From Glandiceps talaboti (lineage: Eukaryota > Hemichordata > Enteropneusta > Spengelidae), in assembly GCF_964340395.1 (NCBI RefSeq), contig NC_135549.1, forward strand, positions 34,267,832 through 34,331,831: a stretch of 64,000 nt of DNA, written 5' to 3'. This document shows, in pieces, positions 20,501-33,059 of this stretch (position 1 is its first letter; each line of letters opens with the position of its first letter). The notes under the pieces were generated by a model. It saw nothing but the letters and a program-made list of their open reading frames with translations, did no database searches and had not been told where the DNA came from. A program made the position numbers and the translations under genes.

Positions 20501-23500
20501 AACACTTTACAGTCAGGGGTAGTATGTATACAACACTTTACAGTCAGGGGTAGTATGTGTACAACACTTTACAGTCAGGGGTAGTATGTATACAACACTT
20601 TACAGTCAGGGGTAGTATGTGTACAACACTTTACAGTCAGGGGTAGTATGTGTACAACACTTTACAGTCAGGGGTAGTATGTATACAACAATTTACAGTC
20701 AGGGGTGGTATGTGTACAACACTTTACAGTCAGGGGTAGTATGTGTACAACACTTTACAGTCAGGGGTAGTATGTATACAACACTTTACAGTCAGGGGTA
20801 GTATGTGTACAACACTTTACAGTCAGGGGTAGTATGTGTACAACACTTTACAGTCAGGGGTAGTATGTATACAACAATTTACAGCCTGGGGTAGTATGTA
20901 TACAACACTTTACAGTCAGGGGTAGTATGTATACAACACTTTACAGCCTTGGGTAGTATGTGTACAACACTTTACAGTCAGGGGTAGTATGTGTACAACA
21001 CTTTACAGTCAGGGGTAGTATGTGTACAACACTTAACAGTCAGGGGTAGTATGTATACAACAATTTACAGCCTGGGGTAGTATGTATACAACACTTTACA
21101 GTCAGGGGTAGTATGTGTACAACACTTTACAGTCAGGGGTAGTATGTACACAACACTTTACAGCCTGGGGTAGTATGTATACAACACTTTACAGTCAGGG
21201 GTAGTATGTGTACAGCACTTTACAGTCAGGGGTAGTATGTGCACAACACTTTACAGTCAGGGGTAGTATGTGCACAACACTTTACAGTCAGGGGTAGTAT
21301 GTATACAACACTTTACAGTCAGGGGTAGTATGTGTACAACACTTTACAGTCAGGGGTAGTATGTATACAACACTTTACAGTCAGGGGTAGTATGTATACA
21401 ACACTTGACAGTCAGGGGTAGTATGTGTACAACACTTTACAGTCAGGGGTAGTATGTGTACAACACTTTACAGTCAGGGGTAGTATGTGTACAACACTTT
21501 ACAGCCAGGGGTAGTATGTGTACAACACCTTACAGTCAGGGGTAGTATGTGTATCAATACTTTACAGTCAGGGGTAGTATGTATACAACACTTTACAGTC
21601 AGGGGTAGTATGTATACAACACTTTACAGCCAGGGGTAGTATGTGTACAACACCTTACAGTCAGGGGTAGTATGTGTATCAATACTTTACAGTCAGGGGT
21701 AGTATGTATACAACACTTTACAGTCAGGGGTAGTATGTGTATCAACACTTTACAGTCAGGGGTAGTATGTATACAACACTTTACAGTCAGGGGTAGTATG
21801 TGTACAACACATTACAGTCAGGGGTAGTATGTATACAACACTTTATAGTCAGGGGTACTATGTATACAACACTTTACAGTCAGGGGTAGTATGTGTACAA
21901 CACTTTACAGTCAGGGGTAGTATGTATACAACACTTTACAGTCAGGGGTAGTATGTATACAACACTGTACAGTCAGGGGTAGTATGTGTACAACACTTTA
22001 CAGTCAGGGGTGGTATGTGTACAACACTTTACAGTCAGGGGTGGTATGTGTACAACACTTTACAGTCAGGGGTAGTATGTATACAACACTTTACAGTCAG
22101 GGGTAGTATGTGTACAACACTTTACAGTCAGGGGTAGTATGTGTATCAACACTTTACAGTCAGGGGTAGTATGTATACAACACTTTACAGTCAGGGGTAG
22201 TATGTGTACAACACTTTACAGTCAGGGGTAGTATGTATACAACACTTTACAGTCAGGGGCAGTGTGTATACAACACTTTACAGTCAGGGGTAGTACGTGT
22301 ACAACACTTTACAGTCAGGGGTGGTATGTGTACAACACTTTACAGTCAGGGGTAGTATGTATACAACACTTTATAGTCAGGGGTACTATGTATACAACAC
22401 TTTACAGTCAGGGGTAGTATGTGTACAACACTTTACAGTCAGGGTAGTATGTGTACAACACTTTACAGTCAGGGGTAGTATGTGTACAACACTTTACAGT
22501 CAGGGGTAGTATGTGTACAACACTTTACAGTCAGGGTAGTATGTGTACAACACTTTACAGTCAGGGGTAGTATGTGTACAACACTTTACAGTCAGGGGTA
22601 GTATGTGTACAACACTTTACAGTCAGGCGTAGTATGTATACAACACTTTACAGTCAGGGGTAGTATGTATACAACACTTTACAGTCAGGGGTAGTATGTA
22701 TACAACACTTTACAGTCAGGGGCAGTGTGTATACAACACTTTACAGTCAGGGGTAGTACGTGTACAACACTTTACAGTCAGGGGTGGTATGTGTACAACA
22801 CTTTACAGTCAGGGGTAGTATGTATACAACACTTTATAGTCAGGGGTACTATGTATACAACACTTTACAGTCAGGGGTAGTATGTGTACAACACTTTACA
22901 GTCAGGGGTAGTATGTATACAACACTTTACAGTCAGGGGTAGTATGTATACAACACTGTACAGTCAGGGGTAGTATGTGTACAACACTTTACAGTCAGGG
23001 GTGGTATGTGTACAACACTTTACAGTCAGGGGTGGTATGTGTACAACACTTTACAGTCAGGGGTAGTATGTATACAACACTTTACAGTCAGGGGTAGTAT
23101 GTGTACAACACTTTACAGTCAGGGGTAGTATGTGTATCAACACTTTACAGTCAGGGGTAGTATGTATACAACACTTTACTTTACAGTCAGGGGTAGTATG
23201 TATACAACACTTTACAGTCAGGGGTAGTATGTATACAACACTTTACAGTCAGGGGTAGTATGTGTACAACACTTTACAGTCAGGGGTAGTATGTATACAA
23301 CACTTTACTGTCAGGGGTAGTATGTATACAACACTTTACAGTCAGGGGTAGTATGTATACAACACTTTACAGTCAGGGGTAGTATGTGTACAACACTTTA
23401 CAGTCAGGGGTAGTATGTATACAACACTTTACAGTCGGGTAGTATGTATACAACACTTTACAGTCCGGGGTAGTATGTGTACAACACTTTACAGTCAGGG

Positions 23501-23590
23501 GTAGTATGTATACAACAATTTACAGTCAGGGGTAGTATGTATACAACACTTTACAGCCTGGGGTAGTATGTACACAACACTTTACAGTCA
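14528..23590. repeat. Giant 31-bp minisatellite, about 292 units
   Basis: Unit GGGGTAGTATGTGTACAACA then CTTTACAGTCA, 31 bp. The span of 9063 bp gives about 292 units. The main variants are GTATAC versus GTGTAC and CAGCCTGGG versus CAGTCAGGG. The CCTGGG form is common in the first third and rare after about 21 kb. Nearly all units are exactly 31 bp: the phase of the GGGG block stays at the same remainder modulo 31 from 14.7 to 17.2 kb. Rare 30-bp (near 17600, 22440, 22530) and 32-bp (GTGTATCAATAC, near 18978 and after 21540) units shift it. Repeated 60-codon frames (MYNTLQSG...) are by-products of 3 x 31 = 93 bp and are not genes. Confidence 0.99.
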
Positions 23591-25816
23591 GCTTGTAACC
23601 AAATCTAGTATCCTGTGTCTATGCTACCAGATTGTAACCAAATCTAGTATCCTGCGTCTATGCTACCAGGTTGTAACCAAATCTAGTATCCTGTGTCTAT
23701 GTTACCAGGTTGTAACTAAATCTAGTATCCTGTGTCTATGCTACCAGATTGTAACCAAATCTAGTATCCTATGTCTATGCTACCGGCTTGTAACTAAATC
23801 TAGTATCCTGTGTCTATGCTACCAGGTTGTAACTAAATCTAGTATCCTGTGTCTATGTTACCAGGTTGTACCCAAATCTAGTATCCTATGTCTATGCTAC
23901 CAGGTTGTAACTAAATCTAGTATTCTGTGTCTATGCTACCAGGTTGTAACCAAATCTAGTATCCTGTGTCTATGCTAACAGGTTGTAACTAAATATAGTA
24001 TTCTGTGTCTATGCTACCAGGTTGTAACCAAATCTAGTATTCTGTGTCTATGCTACCAGGTTGTAACCAAATCTAGTATCCTGTGTCTATGCTACCAGGT
24101 TGTAACCAAATCTAGTATTCTGTGTCTATGCTACCAGATTGTAACCAAATCTAGTATCCTGTGTCTATGCTAACAGGTTGTAACCAAATCTAGTATTCTG
24201 TGTCTATGCTACCAGGTTGTAACCAAATCTAGTATCCTGTGTCTATGATACCAGGTTGTAACTAAATCTAGTATTCTGTGTCTATGCTACCAGGTTGTAA
24301 CCAAATCTAGTATTCTGTGTCTATGCTACCAGGTTGTAACCAAATCTAGTATTCTGTGTCTATGCTACCAGGTTGTAACCAAATCTAGTATTCTGTGTCT
24401 ATGCTACCAGGTTGTAACCAAATCTAGTATTCTGTGTCTATGCTACCAGGTTGTAACCAAATCTAGTATCCTGTGTCTATGCTACCAGGTTGTAACTAAA
24501 TCTAGTATTCTGTGTCTATGCTACCAGGTTGTAACCAAATCTAGTATCCTGTGTCTATGCTACCAGGTTGTAACCAAATCTAGTATCCTGTGTCTATGCT
24601 ACCAGGTTGTAACCAAATCTAGTATTCTGTGTCTATGCTACCAGGTTGTAACCAAATCTAGTATCCTGTGTCTATGCTACCAGATTGTAACCAAATCTAG
24701 TATTCTGTGTCTATGCTACCAGGTTGTAACTAAATCTAGTATCATGTGTCTATGTTACCAGGTTGTAACCAAATCTAGTTTTCTGTGTCTATGCTACCAG
24801 GTTGTAACTAAATCTAGTATCCTGTGTCTATGCTACCAGATTGTAACCAAATCTAGTATCCTGTGTCTATGCTACCAGGTTGTAACCAAATCTAGTATTC
24901 TGTGTCTATGCTACCAGGTTGTAACCAAATCTAGTATCCTGTGTCTATGCTACCAGGTTGTAACCAAATCTAGTATCCTGTGTCTATGCTACCAGGTTGT
25001 AACCAAATCTAGTATTCTGTGTCTATGCTACCAGGTTGTAACCAAATCTAGTATCCTGTGTCTATGCTACCAGATTGTAACCAAATCTAGTATTCTGTGT
25101 CTATACTACCAGGTTGTAACTAAATCTAGTATCATGTGTCTATGTTACCAGGTTGTAACCAAATCTAGTTTTCTGTGTCTATGCTACCAGGTTGTAACTA
25201 AATCTAGTATCCTGTGTCTATGCTACCAGATTGTAACCAAATCTAGTATCCTGTGTCTATGCTACCAGGTTGTAACCAAATCTAGTATCCTGTGTCTATG
25301 TTACCAGGTTGTAACCAAATCTAGTATTCTGTGTCTATGCTACCAGGTTGTAACTAAATTTAGTATCCTGTGTCTATGCTACCAGGTTGTAACCAAATCT
25401 AGTATTCTGTGTCTATGCTACCAGGTTGTAACCAAATCTAGTATCCTGTGTCTATGCTACCAGGTTGTAACCAAATCTAGTATCCTGTGTCTATGCTACC
25501 AGGTTGTAACCAAATCTAGTATTCTGTGTCTATGCTACCAGGTTGTAACTAAATTTAGTATCCTGTGTCTATGTTACCAGGTTGTAACTAAATCTAGTAT
25601 CATGTGTCTATACTACCAGGTTGTAACTAAATTTAGTATTCTGTGTCTATGCTACCAGGTTGTAACCAAATCTAGTATCCTGTGTCTATGCTACCAGGTT
25701 GTAACTAAATCTAGTATTCTGTGTCTATGCTACCAGGTTGTAACTAAATCTAGTATTCGGTGTCTATGCTACCAGGTTGTAACCAAATCTAGTATCCTGT
25801 ATCTATGCTACCAGGC
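23591..25816. repeat. 39-bp minisatellite, about 57 units, abutting the 31-bp array
   Basis: Unit GTTGTAACCAAATCTAGTAT then CCTGTGTCTATGCTACCAG, 39 bp. Variants are CC or CT in AACCAAAT and TCC or TTC before TGTGTC. Because 39 is divisible by three, the plus strand carries long open frames (13-residue period VTKSSILCLCYQV, up to 360 codons). I regard these as non-coding: no start context, splice site or non-repeat domain is attached. The switch from the 31-bp array is abrupt at 23590/23591. Confidence 0.98.
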
Positions 25817-26557
25817 TGGCCTGTAATAACAGAGGAGTGCAGTGAATCACTAAATAACGTTTTGTGGATCTTTACATTTGGCTGATTTGCGATTTTGTAC
25901 GTTGGCTTGAATCGTAAATTGGACCTTGGTGATACCGACTGTGAAATGTTTGATACTACATAGTCTGGGCTGTCAAATTCTAATTCAAAATAATTTAGTA
26001 ACTGTCCTTAGTTGATATATTTATCCTATATGTTAGTTGGTAATCATGTATGCGATACTTCAAATCTATAGTCTTGTTCGAATATCTTGTTCCCAGTCGA
26101 TAATAAGAACAAAGTGCAATACCAGCCTTACAATCACACGTGGTATAGCTGAGATAATAAAGTATAGTAATATACCAGTACCAGCCATACTCTTTGTTTT
26201 GTTTTGTTTTGTTTGTTTGTTTTTGTTGGTGATTTTTCATTGTTTGTTAGTTTGTTTGTTTGTTTGTTTTTTGGGGGTATTATTAGCATATATCTAAAAC
26301 AAAAATTTGGATTGCAATCGAAGAATCCCTGTGCTAAATTTGAATTACAATTGTCATTTCAAAATAAAATACGACTATTGCCGACACTAATGTGTGTTAC
26401 TGCGGTGTTGTCATTTCATTGACATTGTATATAAGATAAAATAGTGTGGGCCTCTGCTAACCACACATTTATACATTATATTGCTAAGACTCGACTGCAG
26501 CTACGGGTCAAAGCAAAGACCGGGCAGTCACACTGATCACACCGCTTTTATACATAC
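25817..26557. other. Gene-free DNA with (GTTT)n-rich tract
   Basis: Unique AT-rich sequence between the 39-bp array and the exon at 26558. It includes a GTTTT/GTTTG-rich tract at about 26199-26270. If the 26.5-kb exon is real, this and the arrays would lie in its downstream intron. Confidence 0.5.
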
Positions 26558-26959
26558 CGCTAACTTTGCTTTACGTTTCAACCATGCTTCATCAGGTCGA
26601 CCTGTTCGTCTCAAGGGTACTGGCATTGTACCATCCTCTGGATCTCGAACACCCGAGTTCGTACCTACAGTTGAAGCGTTGCCCGTTGAATTCGCTAGAC
26701 AATTAGCAATAGCTCTCCCAGCCTTGCTGAAAGTCAATTCACTCTGTATTCGGGACACACTGCGGTTCAGTCTCCTTGAATTCGCTTCGTCTGGTGGGGT
26801 GCCTTGCTGCGATATGATGTCTGACGCTCGACGATACGTCTTACTCTTTCTACGTCTGATAGGTTGTGTCATTCCCATCTTCTCAAGGGTGGTGCGCATG
26901 TGTTCTCTCTTTAGATTGAAATCAAAACGTTCACGGGCTGTTAGCGTTACAGATTCCAT
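26558..26959 (-). CDS. Putative first coding exon, unrecognised basic protein
   Basis: An open minus-strand frame of 134 codons begins with ATG in a strong context (AGCATGG, A at -3 and G at +4). It ends exactly at a codon boundary before a good donor, GCG then GTATGTA (26557-26551). Without splicing it would add only six codons before a stop. The protein starts MESVTLTARERFDFNLKREH and is rich in Arg, Lys and Ser, with a charged helical N-terminus (residues about 8-30), a basic patch RRRKSKTYRR (about 35-44), and a Ser/Thr/Gly-rich middle. I see no signal peptide or membrane segment and I do not recognise the family. Base composition is clearly less AT-rich than its surroundings. The plus strand of the same segment is also open (171 codons), but it has no start context or composition favouring it. 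No downstream exon is seen; the giant arrays begin about 0.7 kb downstream. Confidence 0.55.
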
Positions 26960-27010
26960 GCTATCGAATCACCAGGGTTTCACAAAGAGAATTTAAAATC
27001 ACTTGCTCAC

Positions 27011-27030
27011 GGTTTCTTCCGCTATCTTGG
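27011..27030 (-). promoter_or_regulatory. ETS/YY1-like promoter motif upstream of the 26.9-kb start codon
   Basis: The minus strand reads CCAAGATAGCGGAAGAAACC about 50 bp before the ATG. It joins a one-mismatch YY1 core (AAGATGGCGG) to an ETS core (GCGGAAG), a pairing typical of TATA-less housekeeping promoters. This supports a transcription start just downstream, but it is inferred from motif resemblance only. Confidence 0.35.
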
Positions 27031-28278
27031 ACAATACTTTTGCGTTAGAAACATATATGTGGCATTTAGGTCAGAAATGGCAAATTGGTATGATTAAACT
27101 AGCACGTAAAGCCAACTCTCCAGGAAGGACAAGTCAAGCTCAGTCTAAAACATTAGATCCCATCAGCCAAACAAATCCTGCACACAGTGAATAGACCATT
27201 GGAGATATCTCCCGTTACATTGATATTTTCTTGTAAAATTTGTGTTCACTTCAGATGTGTGGAGCTTTTGAAATAAAATGTGGTTGGTTTATTTGAAAGT
27301 ATACATACAAGTTGACCGGTTCCTATAGCATATAGACCTATCTCTTGACGACAACCAACCAGCAAAGAGTAAATTTACTTTCACCGTGATCCTTTGTCGT
27401 ACAGAATAATGGTATTCTTAATTCAGTTTACTTACTCGATTTCATTGATATTGCCCATGTAATACAAATAGTCAACACTTTCGTCTCTATGGCACACGAC
27501 ACCTTTGCTCCAATTTGGAAGTTGTCGGGGTTTTATGAGTCGACGGGTTTGTCTGATCTCTACCTAACCTCTGTTGAACAACATGCGACCAATGATAACA
27601 TTGCTCTAGGCAGCTACTTTGTCAAAAAACAACACCCAGAACAAGTACATTGTCTAATTAAAGTCTCAATTCATTGGGCGACATTTTTCACTAACGGTTC
27701 TCCTCTGTTGCCATTCATTGTCATAATGATTAAATGCACTTTAGGCGGGAAAACTCACCAGAATGAGCTTCATGGGTAATTCCGCTGTCGAACGTTATAC
27801 ATGCTTTTCAACCATACTTTCTTTATTTCACATTGTAACAGAGATTATTTTAGAGTTTTTAATTAATGTTGCCAGGCTCCCTCCCCTTCCCCCTTCATTA
27901 CACATAAACTGTCATATTATATTCTTCATTTGATAGCGTGGACTTTAAGAGGACGCCTCATTAGTGAGACTGTGAGAAAAGAACAGCACAGTGGATGACA
28001 AGCATTGTGTGGGCAGTTTTGTGTAAACTGTTTACATAAAACCACTTGTCAAATCACCAATGCTATAACTATAGAATAGCATTTGACGTATTTTCACCGC
28101 AAACATCATTAAAATATTAATGACAATAGAAACTTTCACGTTTTATTCAGCATCAACAAACATATACACTAGTCATTTTTATTGTTACTCGACGTTGCCG
28201 AGATGCCATTGTTTACTTAAAGTACGTAGCGACCCCACAACATTGACGTCTACGTTTTTGTTGTACTACCAAGTACAA
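27031..28278. other. Gene-free DNA
   Basis: A 96-codon plus-strand frame at 27489-27779 has no recognisable motif, splice context or repeat similarity, and I do not call it a gene. Nothing else is supported. Confidence 0.45.

Positions 28279-28326
<48 letters not shown>
28279..28326. repeat. (CA)n microsatellite
   Basis: About 24 CA units. A run of about 15 C follows at about 28503-28517. Confidence 0.97.
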
Positions 28327-28328
<2 letters not shown>

Positions 28329-28848
28329 AGAGAATAAAATTCTAAGAATAGAAAACGATAGAAAGTGCAATGGTGAAATAATTCATATTAAGGAACTAAA
28401 ACAATACAATGGTGAAGTAATATTGATATATCAAAATCATACCCAACCAACCCAATAATTTCCGATCGAAGCTCCCACCAGTTGTTTGTGTATTCATACA
28501 GTCCCCCCCCCCCCCCCATCCTTTCCGCATTCTTGAGATGTACAGTTGTACCACACACTACTTAACAGTGACAATCAACTCCAGGGTCCATATAATAAGA
28601 CATTTTTACTAAAAGAGAAGTGAGTTTCACAAGGAGACACCTTCCAGTGTGCACCAATCTCTACTTGGAGATACGGTTGTTCCTTACACCTTGATTTTGT
28701 GGGGGAAACAGCATTCACATGAGGGCTGAGGGAAGGATGTAAGTGGAGGAGGGGGGGGACTTTTAGAAACCATTTGTTGACTTTTGCAGAGTCCATCATC
28801 ATTTGTGTATATATAAACACAGGGCTCAATATATAGAGGCGGGACTCA

Positions 28849-29458
<610 letters not shown>

Positions 29459-29640
29459 GGGTCTTGACCAGTCTATCAGAGTGTGTCCTGAAGTCGGGTC
29501 TTGACCAGTCTATCAGTGTCTCTGGTTTTGACCAGTCTATTAGAGCGTGTCCTGAAGTCGGGTTTTGACCAGTATATCGGGGTGTGTCCTGGAGTTGGGG
29601 CTTGACCAGTCTATCAGAGTCTGTCCAGGACCGTGCGAAT
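29459..29640. repeat. Degenerate ~37-bp tandem repeat, about 5 units
   Basis: Units share GGGTCTTGACCAGTCTATCA followed by GAGTGTGTCCTGAAGTC. The second is shortened and the last ones are diverged, so this array is older than the others in the window. Confidence 0.85.
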
Positions 29641-29866
29641 GTCAGTCTGACATTTGACTGTTCCTAAAGGTAAAGTCATGGTTGCCAGGGTCAGATGCGT
29701 CAATATATTTGAACAATATCTTCACACTAAGATCTCCAGAAACATCTCCACCAAATGTCAGCCCTATTTACCAGGTAGATCACAGGGGCTTAAAAATGGC
29801 CATATTTGTTTACAAAAAGTTGTTTTTGTTTCTTTCTTTACAAAAAAAATGTTTTGTTTGTTATTA

Positions 29867-30628
29867 TTTATGAGTTAGTTCTACTGAGCGCCATCAACTG
29901 GTGACCCTTCCTCGTCCCCACTCGTCAACTGGTGACCCTTCCTCGTCCCCACTCATCAACTGGTGACCCTTCCTCGTCCCCACTCATCAACTGGTGACCC
30001 TTCCTCGTCCCCACTCGTCAACTGGTGACCCTTCCTCGTCCCCACTCATCAACTGGTGACCCTTCCTCGTCCCCACTCATCAACTGGTGACCCTTCCTCG
30101 TCCCCACTCATCAACTGGTGACCCTTCCTCATCCCCACTCATCAACTGGTGACCCTTCCTCGTCCCCACTCGTCAACTGGTGACCCTTCCTCGTCCCCAC
30201 TCGTCAACTGGTGACCCTTCCTCATCCCCACTCATCAACTGGTGACCCTTCCTCGTCCCCACTCGTCAACTGGTGACCCTTCCTCGTCCCCACTCGTCAA
30301 CTGGTGACCCTTCCTCATCCCCACTCATCAACTGGTGACCCTTCCTCGTCCCCACTCGTCAACTGGTGACCCTTCCTCGTCCCTACTCATCAACTGGTGA
30401 CCCTTCCTCATCCCCACTCGTCAACTGGTGACCCTTCCTCGTCCCCACTCGTCAACTGGTGACCCTTCCTCGTCCCCACTCATCAACTGGTGACCCTTCC
30501 TCGTCCCCACTCATCAACTGGTGACCCTTCCTCGTCCCCACTCGTCAACTGGTGACCCTTCCTCGTCCCCACTCACCATGAATAAAGAGAGACTTTTTTG
30601 AGGGCACTCAGTAGAACTAACTCATAAA
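29867..30628. mobile_element. Inverted-repeat-bounded element filled by a 31-bp minisatellite
   Basis: A 26-bp arm, TTTATGAGTTAGTTCTACTG then AGCGCC (29867-29892), is matched on the other strand at 30603-30628 with one mismatch. Between the arms lie about 22 units of a 31-bp repeat (CATCAACTGGTGACCCTTCC then TCGTCCCCACT; about 29893-30577) and a short unique tail. Units differ mostly by CGTC versus CATC. Inverted termini around a central tandem array resemble minisatellite-carrying MITEs or Helentron-like elements described in other invertebrates. No transposase is present and no clear target duplication is seen, so the class is open. Confidence 0.75.
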
Positions 30629-30840
30629 CAATTAATAAGGTAGTCAGTAATAGTATTATAAAGGTGTTTTTTTTAATCAACAAAAGAACAAGTTAAAATT
30701 GATTTAGAAAACACACACCAGATTTTCAAATCATCATTTTATTACACGGCACTATGTAGGGAAAAAACATTATTAAATGCCAAAAAAAGTAAACAAAACC
30801 AAGAAAATTTCGTAAAGAGAATGTTAACTTTTTAAATTGT
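30629..30840. other. AT-rich spacer
   Basis: Short unique AT-rich stretch between two repeats, with no gene. Confidence 0.5.
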
Positions 30841-32185
30841 TTACATGCATGCTGATCCATGCTCTAGGTATAGGTGTTCATTTGCTGAATGACTATACAG
30901 TTGCCTAGCCAACCCTGTTGTTACCTTTGCAATATACGCGATCATTTTGCTGTTGCCATAGGTGTGGCAATGTTGCTAGACACATATTTGCATACATTTT
31001 TTGAATGGTTATTCGTTTGTTTATTAACCCCATTATCTTTGCAATATTCGTGATCATCTGGCTGTTGCTATGGGCGTGGTCTTGTTGCTTCTTGTTTGTT
31101 CACTTGTCTAAGAATCTCTTGTTATCTTTGTGAAATACACTGCCGTTTGGCTGTTGGCTTATTGCTATTGGCATAGTCATGGTTGCTAGGGGTATTTGCA
31201 TACATTTTTTGACTGTTTATTCACTTGTCTAAGAATCCCTGTTATCCTTGTGAAATACACCACCGTTTGGCTGTTGTTATGGGCGTGGTCATGGTTGCTA
31301 GGGATATTTGCATACATGTTTTGCATGTTTACTTGCCTACCAGATGTTATTTGACCAAAACATACTGTCATTTAGCTCTTGTTAAGGGCGTGATCATGGT
31401 TGCTAGGGCCAATTGTGTCGAAATACTTTGAAGAAATCTGCAGAATAACACTTCTAGAAACATCTCACCAAGTTTCAGCCTCATTGACCAAGTATTTGTT
31501 GAGATTTTACACCTAAATTGCATATTACTGATGGGATCATTATATGCTTTAATATTTCTTCATCTATACACCCACAGATGCATCCCAATTAAATTTCAGC
31601 CCAATCTGCGAAGTAGCTTTGGAATTATAGGTTTTTGACCAAAAACAGACATTTTCAGCCCTAATTTGCATATTACTACTGAGGGAATCATGTCATGAAC
31701 AAATCTTAATTTACTCACCCCTAAGAATGTTCCTACCAAATTTCAGGCCAATCTGCCCAGTAGTTTTTGAGTGTAAGTTTTTTTACTAAAAATCACGTTT
31801 TTTGACCCAAACCCCACATCTCTGATGCAATCATTTTCATTTGAACAATTTCCCAACTAGACACCAGAAGTAACATGGCCATGAATTATCAAAGCAAAGG
31901 TCAGCAGTGTTTTACTTTAAGTTGTTTACACACACAGACAGACAGACAGACAGACAGACACTTAGCAATGCCTATAGCATTACTGAACCTTATCAGTTGC
32001 TTTGAACAATTTCCCAACTAGAAACCAAAAGTAATCTCCCCACCAATTACCAAGGCAATCAGTCTGGTGGTTTTTTGAGTTTAAGTCGTACACACACACG
32101 CACACACATGTACAGACAGACAGACAACAGACGGACAGATACCACACCATGCCTACTGAACCTTATCAGTTTAGTTGTGCTAAAA
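30841..32185 (+). mobile_element. Octamer-bearing modular repeat, near full-length copy
   Basis: Opens with GTTTACATGCATGCTGATCC and GTGTTCATTTGCTGAATGAC, as at 57.2 and 59.2 kb. It then has four or five first-type modules (GCTATGGGCGTGGTC, TTGCTAGG, ATTTGCATACA), followed by several second-type modules (CCCAATCTGCGAAGTAGCTT, TTTTTGACCAAAAA, CTAATTTGCATATTA). It finishes with a (CAGA)n/(CA)n tract, CTACTGAACCTTATCAG and TTAGTTGTGCTAAAAA. The terminal AGTTGTGCTA is the inverse of the TAGCACAACT found at the left ends of sister copies. The 3' part has a duplicated end segment. Confidence 0.8.
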
Positions 32186-33059
32186 ATGTAATTTTTGGTA
32201 AAAAATCTTTAATTCCAAATATACTTCTCTGATTTGGCTGAAATTTCACAGGAATGTTTCTTGGAATGTGCAGATCAAGAGCTATTCATTACATGATAAT
32301 ACCATAAGTGATATGCAAGTTAGGGCTAAAAACAAGTTTTGGATTAAATTTTTCAAAATTAGGCATATGCTATCGTATACTATACTAGGCAGAGAAATGT
32401 TATTCTTTTATTGATCTCATTAAATCATTACAAATTTTATGAGGTACTTAACATAATTTAACAAGTGCATGTCAGTGTCAGTTGAATTAATGTCTCCTTG
32501 AGGTTGCTTGGAAATATGTTCTGAGTTCACAGAACCATGTTCCAAGGTAAAATGCCTGTCTGTCTGTCTGTCTGTCTGTTTGTCAAAAGAAATGCATAAG
32601 GAACTTGTGAGACGATCCGAATAAATAGATGTAAAATCCAACGTTTTGAATAAAAATTCTTTATCAAGGTATTTGTATGCAAGACATATTAGGTAAACAC
32701 CTGTATATATCTTAATGTTATGGATCAGAATGACAACCGCGCATGATTAATGGTTATACGTGTGAATGACATGAATAATCTATTAATTCCAAGTGGATCC
32801 AGCATTCCGAGATGGAAAACGATTTCCTCTTCCTTCAACCCCAATAGTTTCTCATCGCCAGAAACCTTACAAATTCCTGAAATAGACATGTCTGATACAC
32901 TGTGATCGTTGGTAATAAAATGCATACCAGTAGATACGGGATAGTTACGATTTTTTTTGTCTGTCTATCTTGTGGATGATGCAAGTGATTTTGGTATTGA
33001 ACTTTACCTCTTAAAATACTATGGATGAAATATGGTAATGATTCTAAAATGGTTACTTT
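32186..33059. other. Gene-free DNA
   Basis: Unique AT-rich sequence with a short (CTGT)n at about 32555-32580. Frames are short and overlap on both strands; no exon is supported. Confidence 0.45.

Noticed and set aside
14528-23590. Each 31-bp unit as a decoy splice acceptor (CTTTACAG) or G-quadruplex former
   Set aside because: The pyrimidine tract is too short for a strong acceptor, and the four-G runs are 27 bases apart, too far for stable quadruplexes.
14528-25816. CRISPR-like repeat array
   Set aside because: Units are contiguous with no unique spacers and the context is an animal genome.
26481-26996. 171-codon plus-strand frame
   Set aside because: Complement of the better supported minus-strand exon; no good start or splice signals.
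27489-27779. 96-codon plus-strand frame
   Set aside because: No recognisable motif, no splice context and AT-rich codon use; not better than chance.
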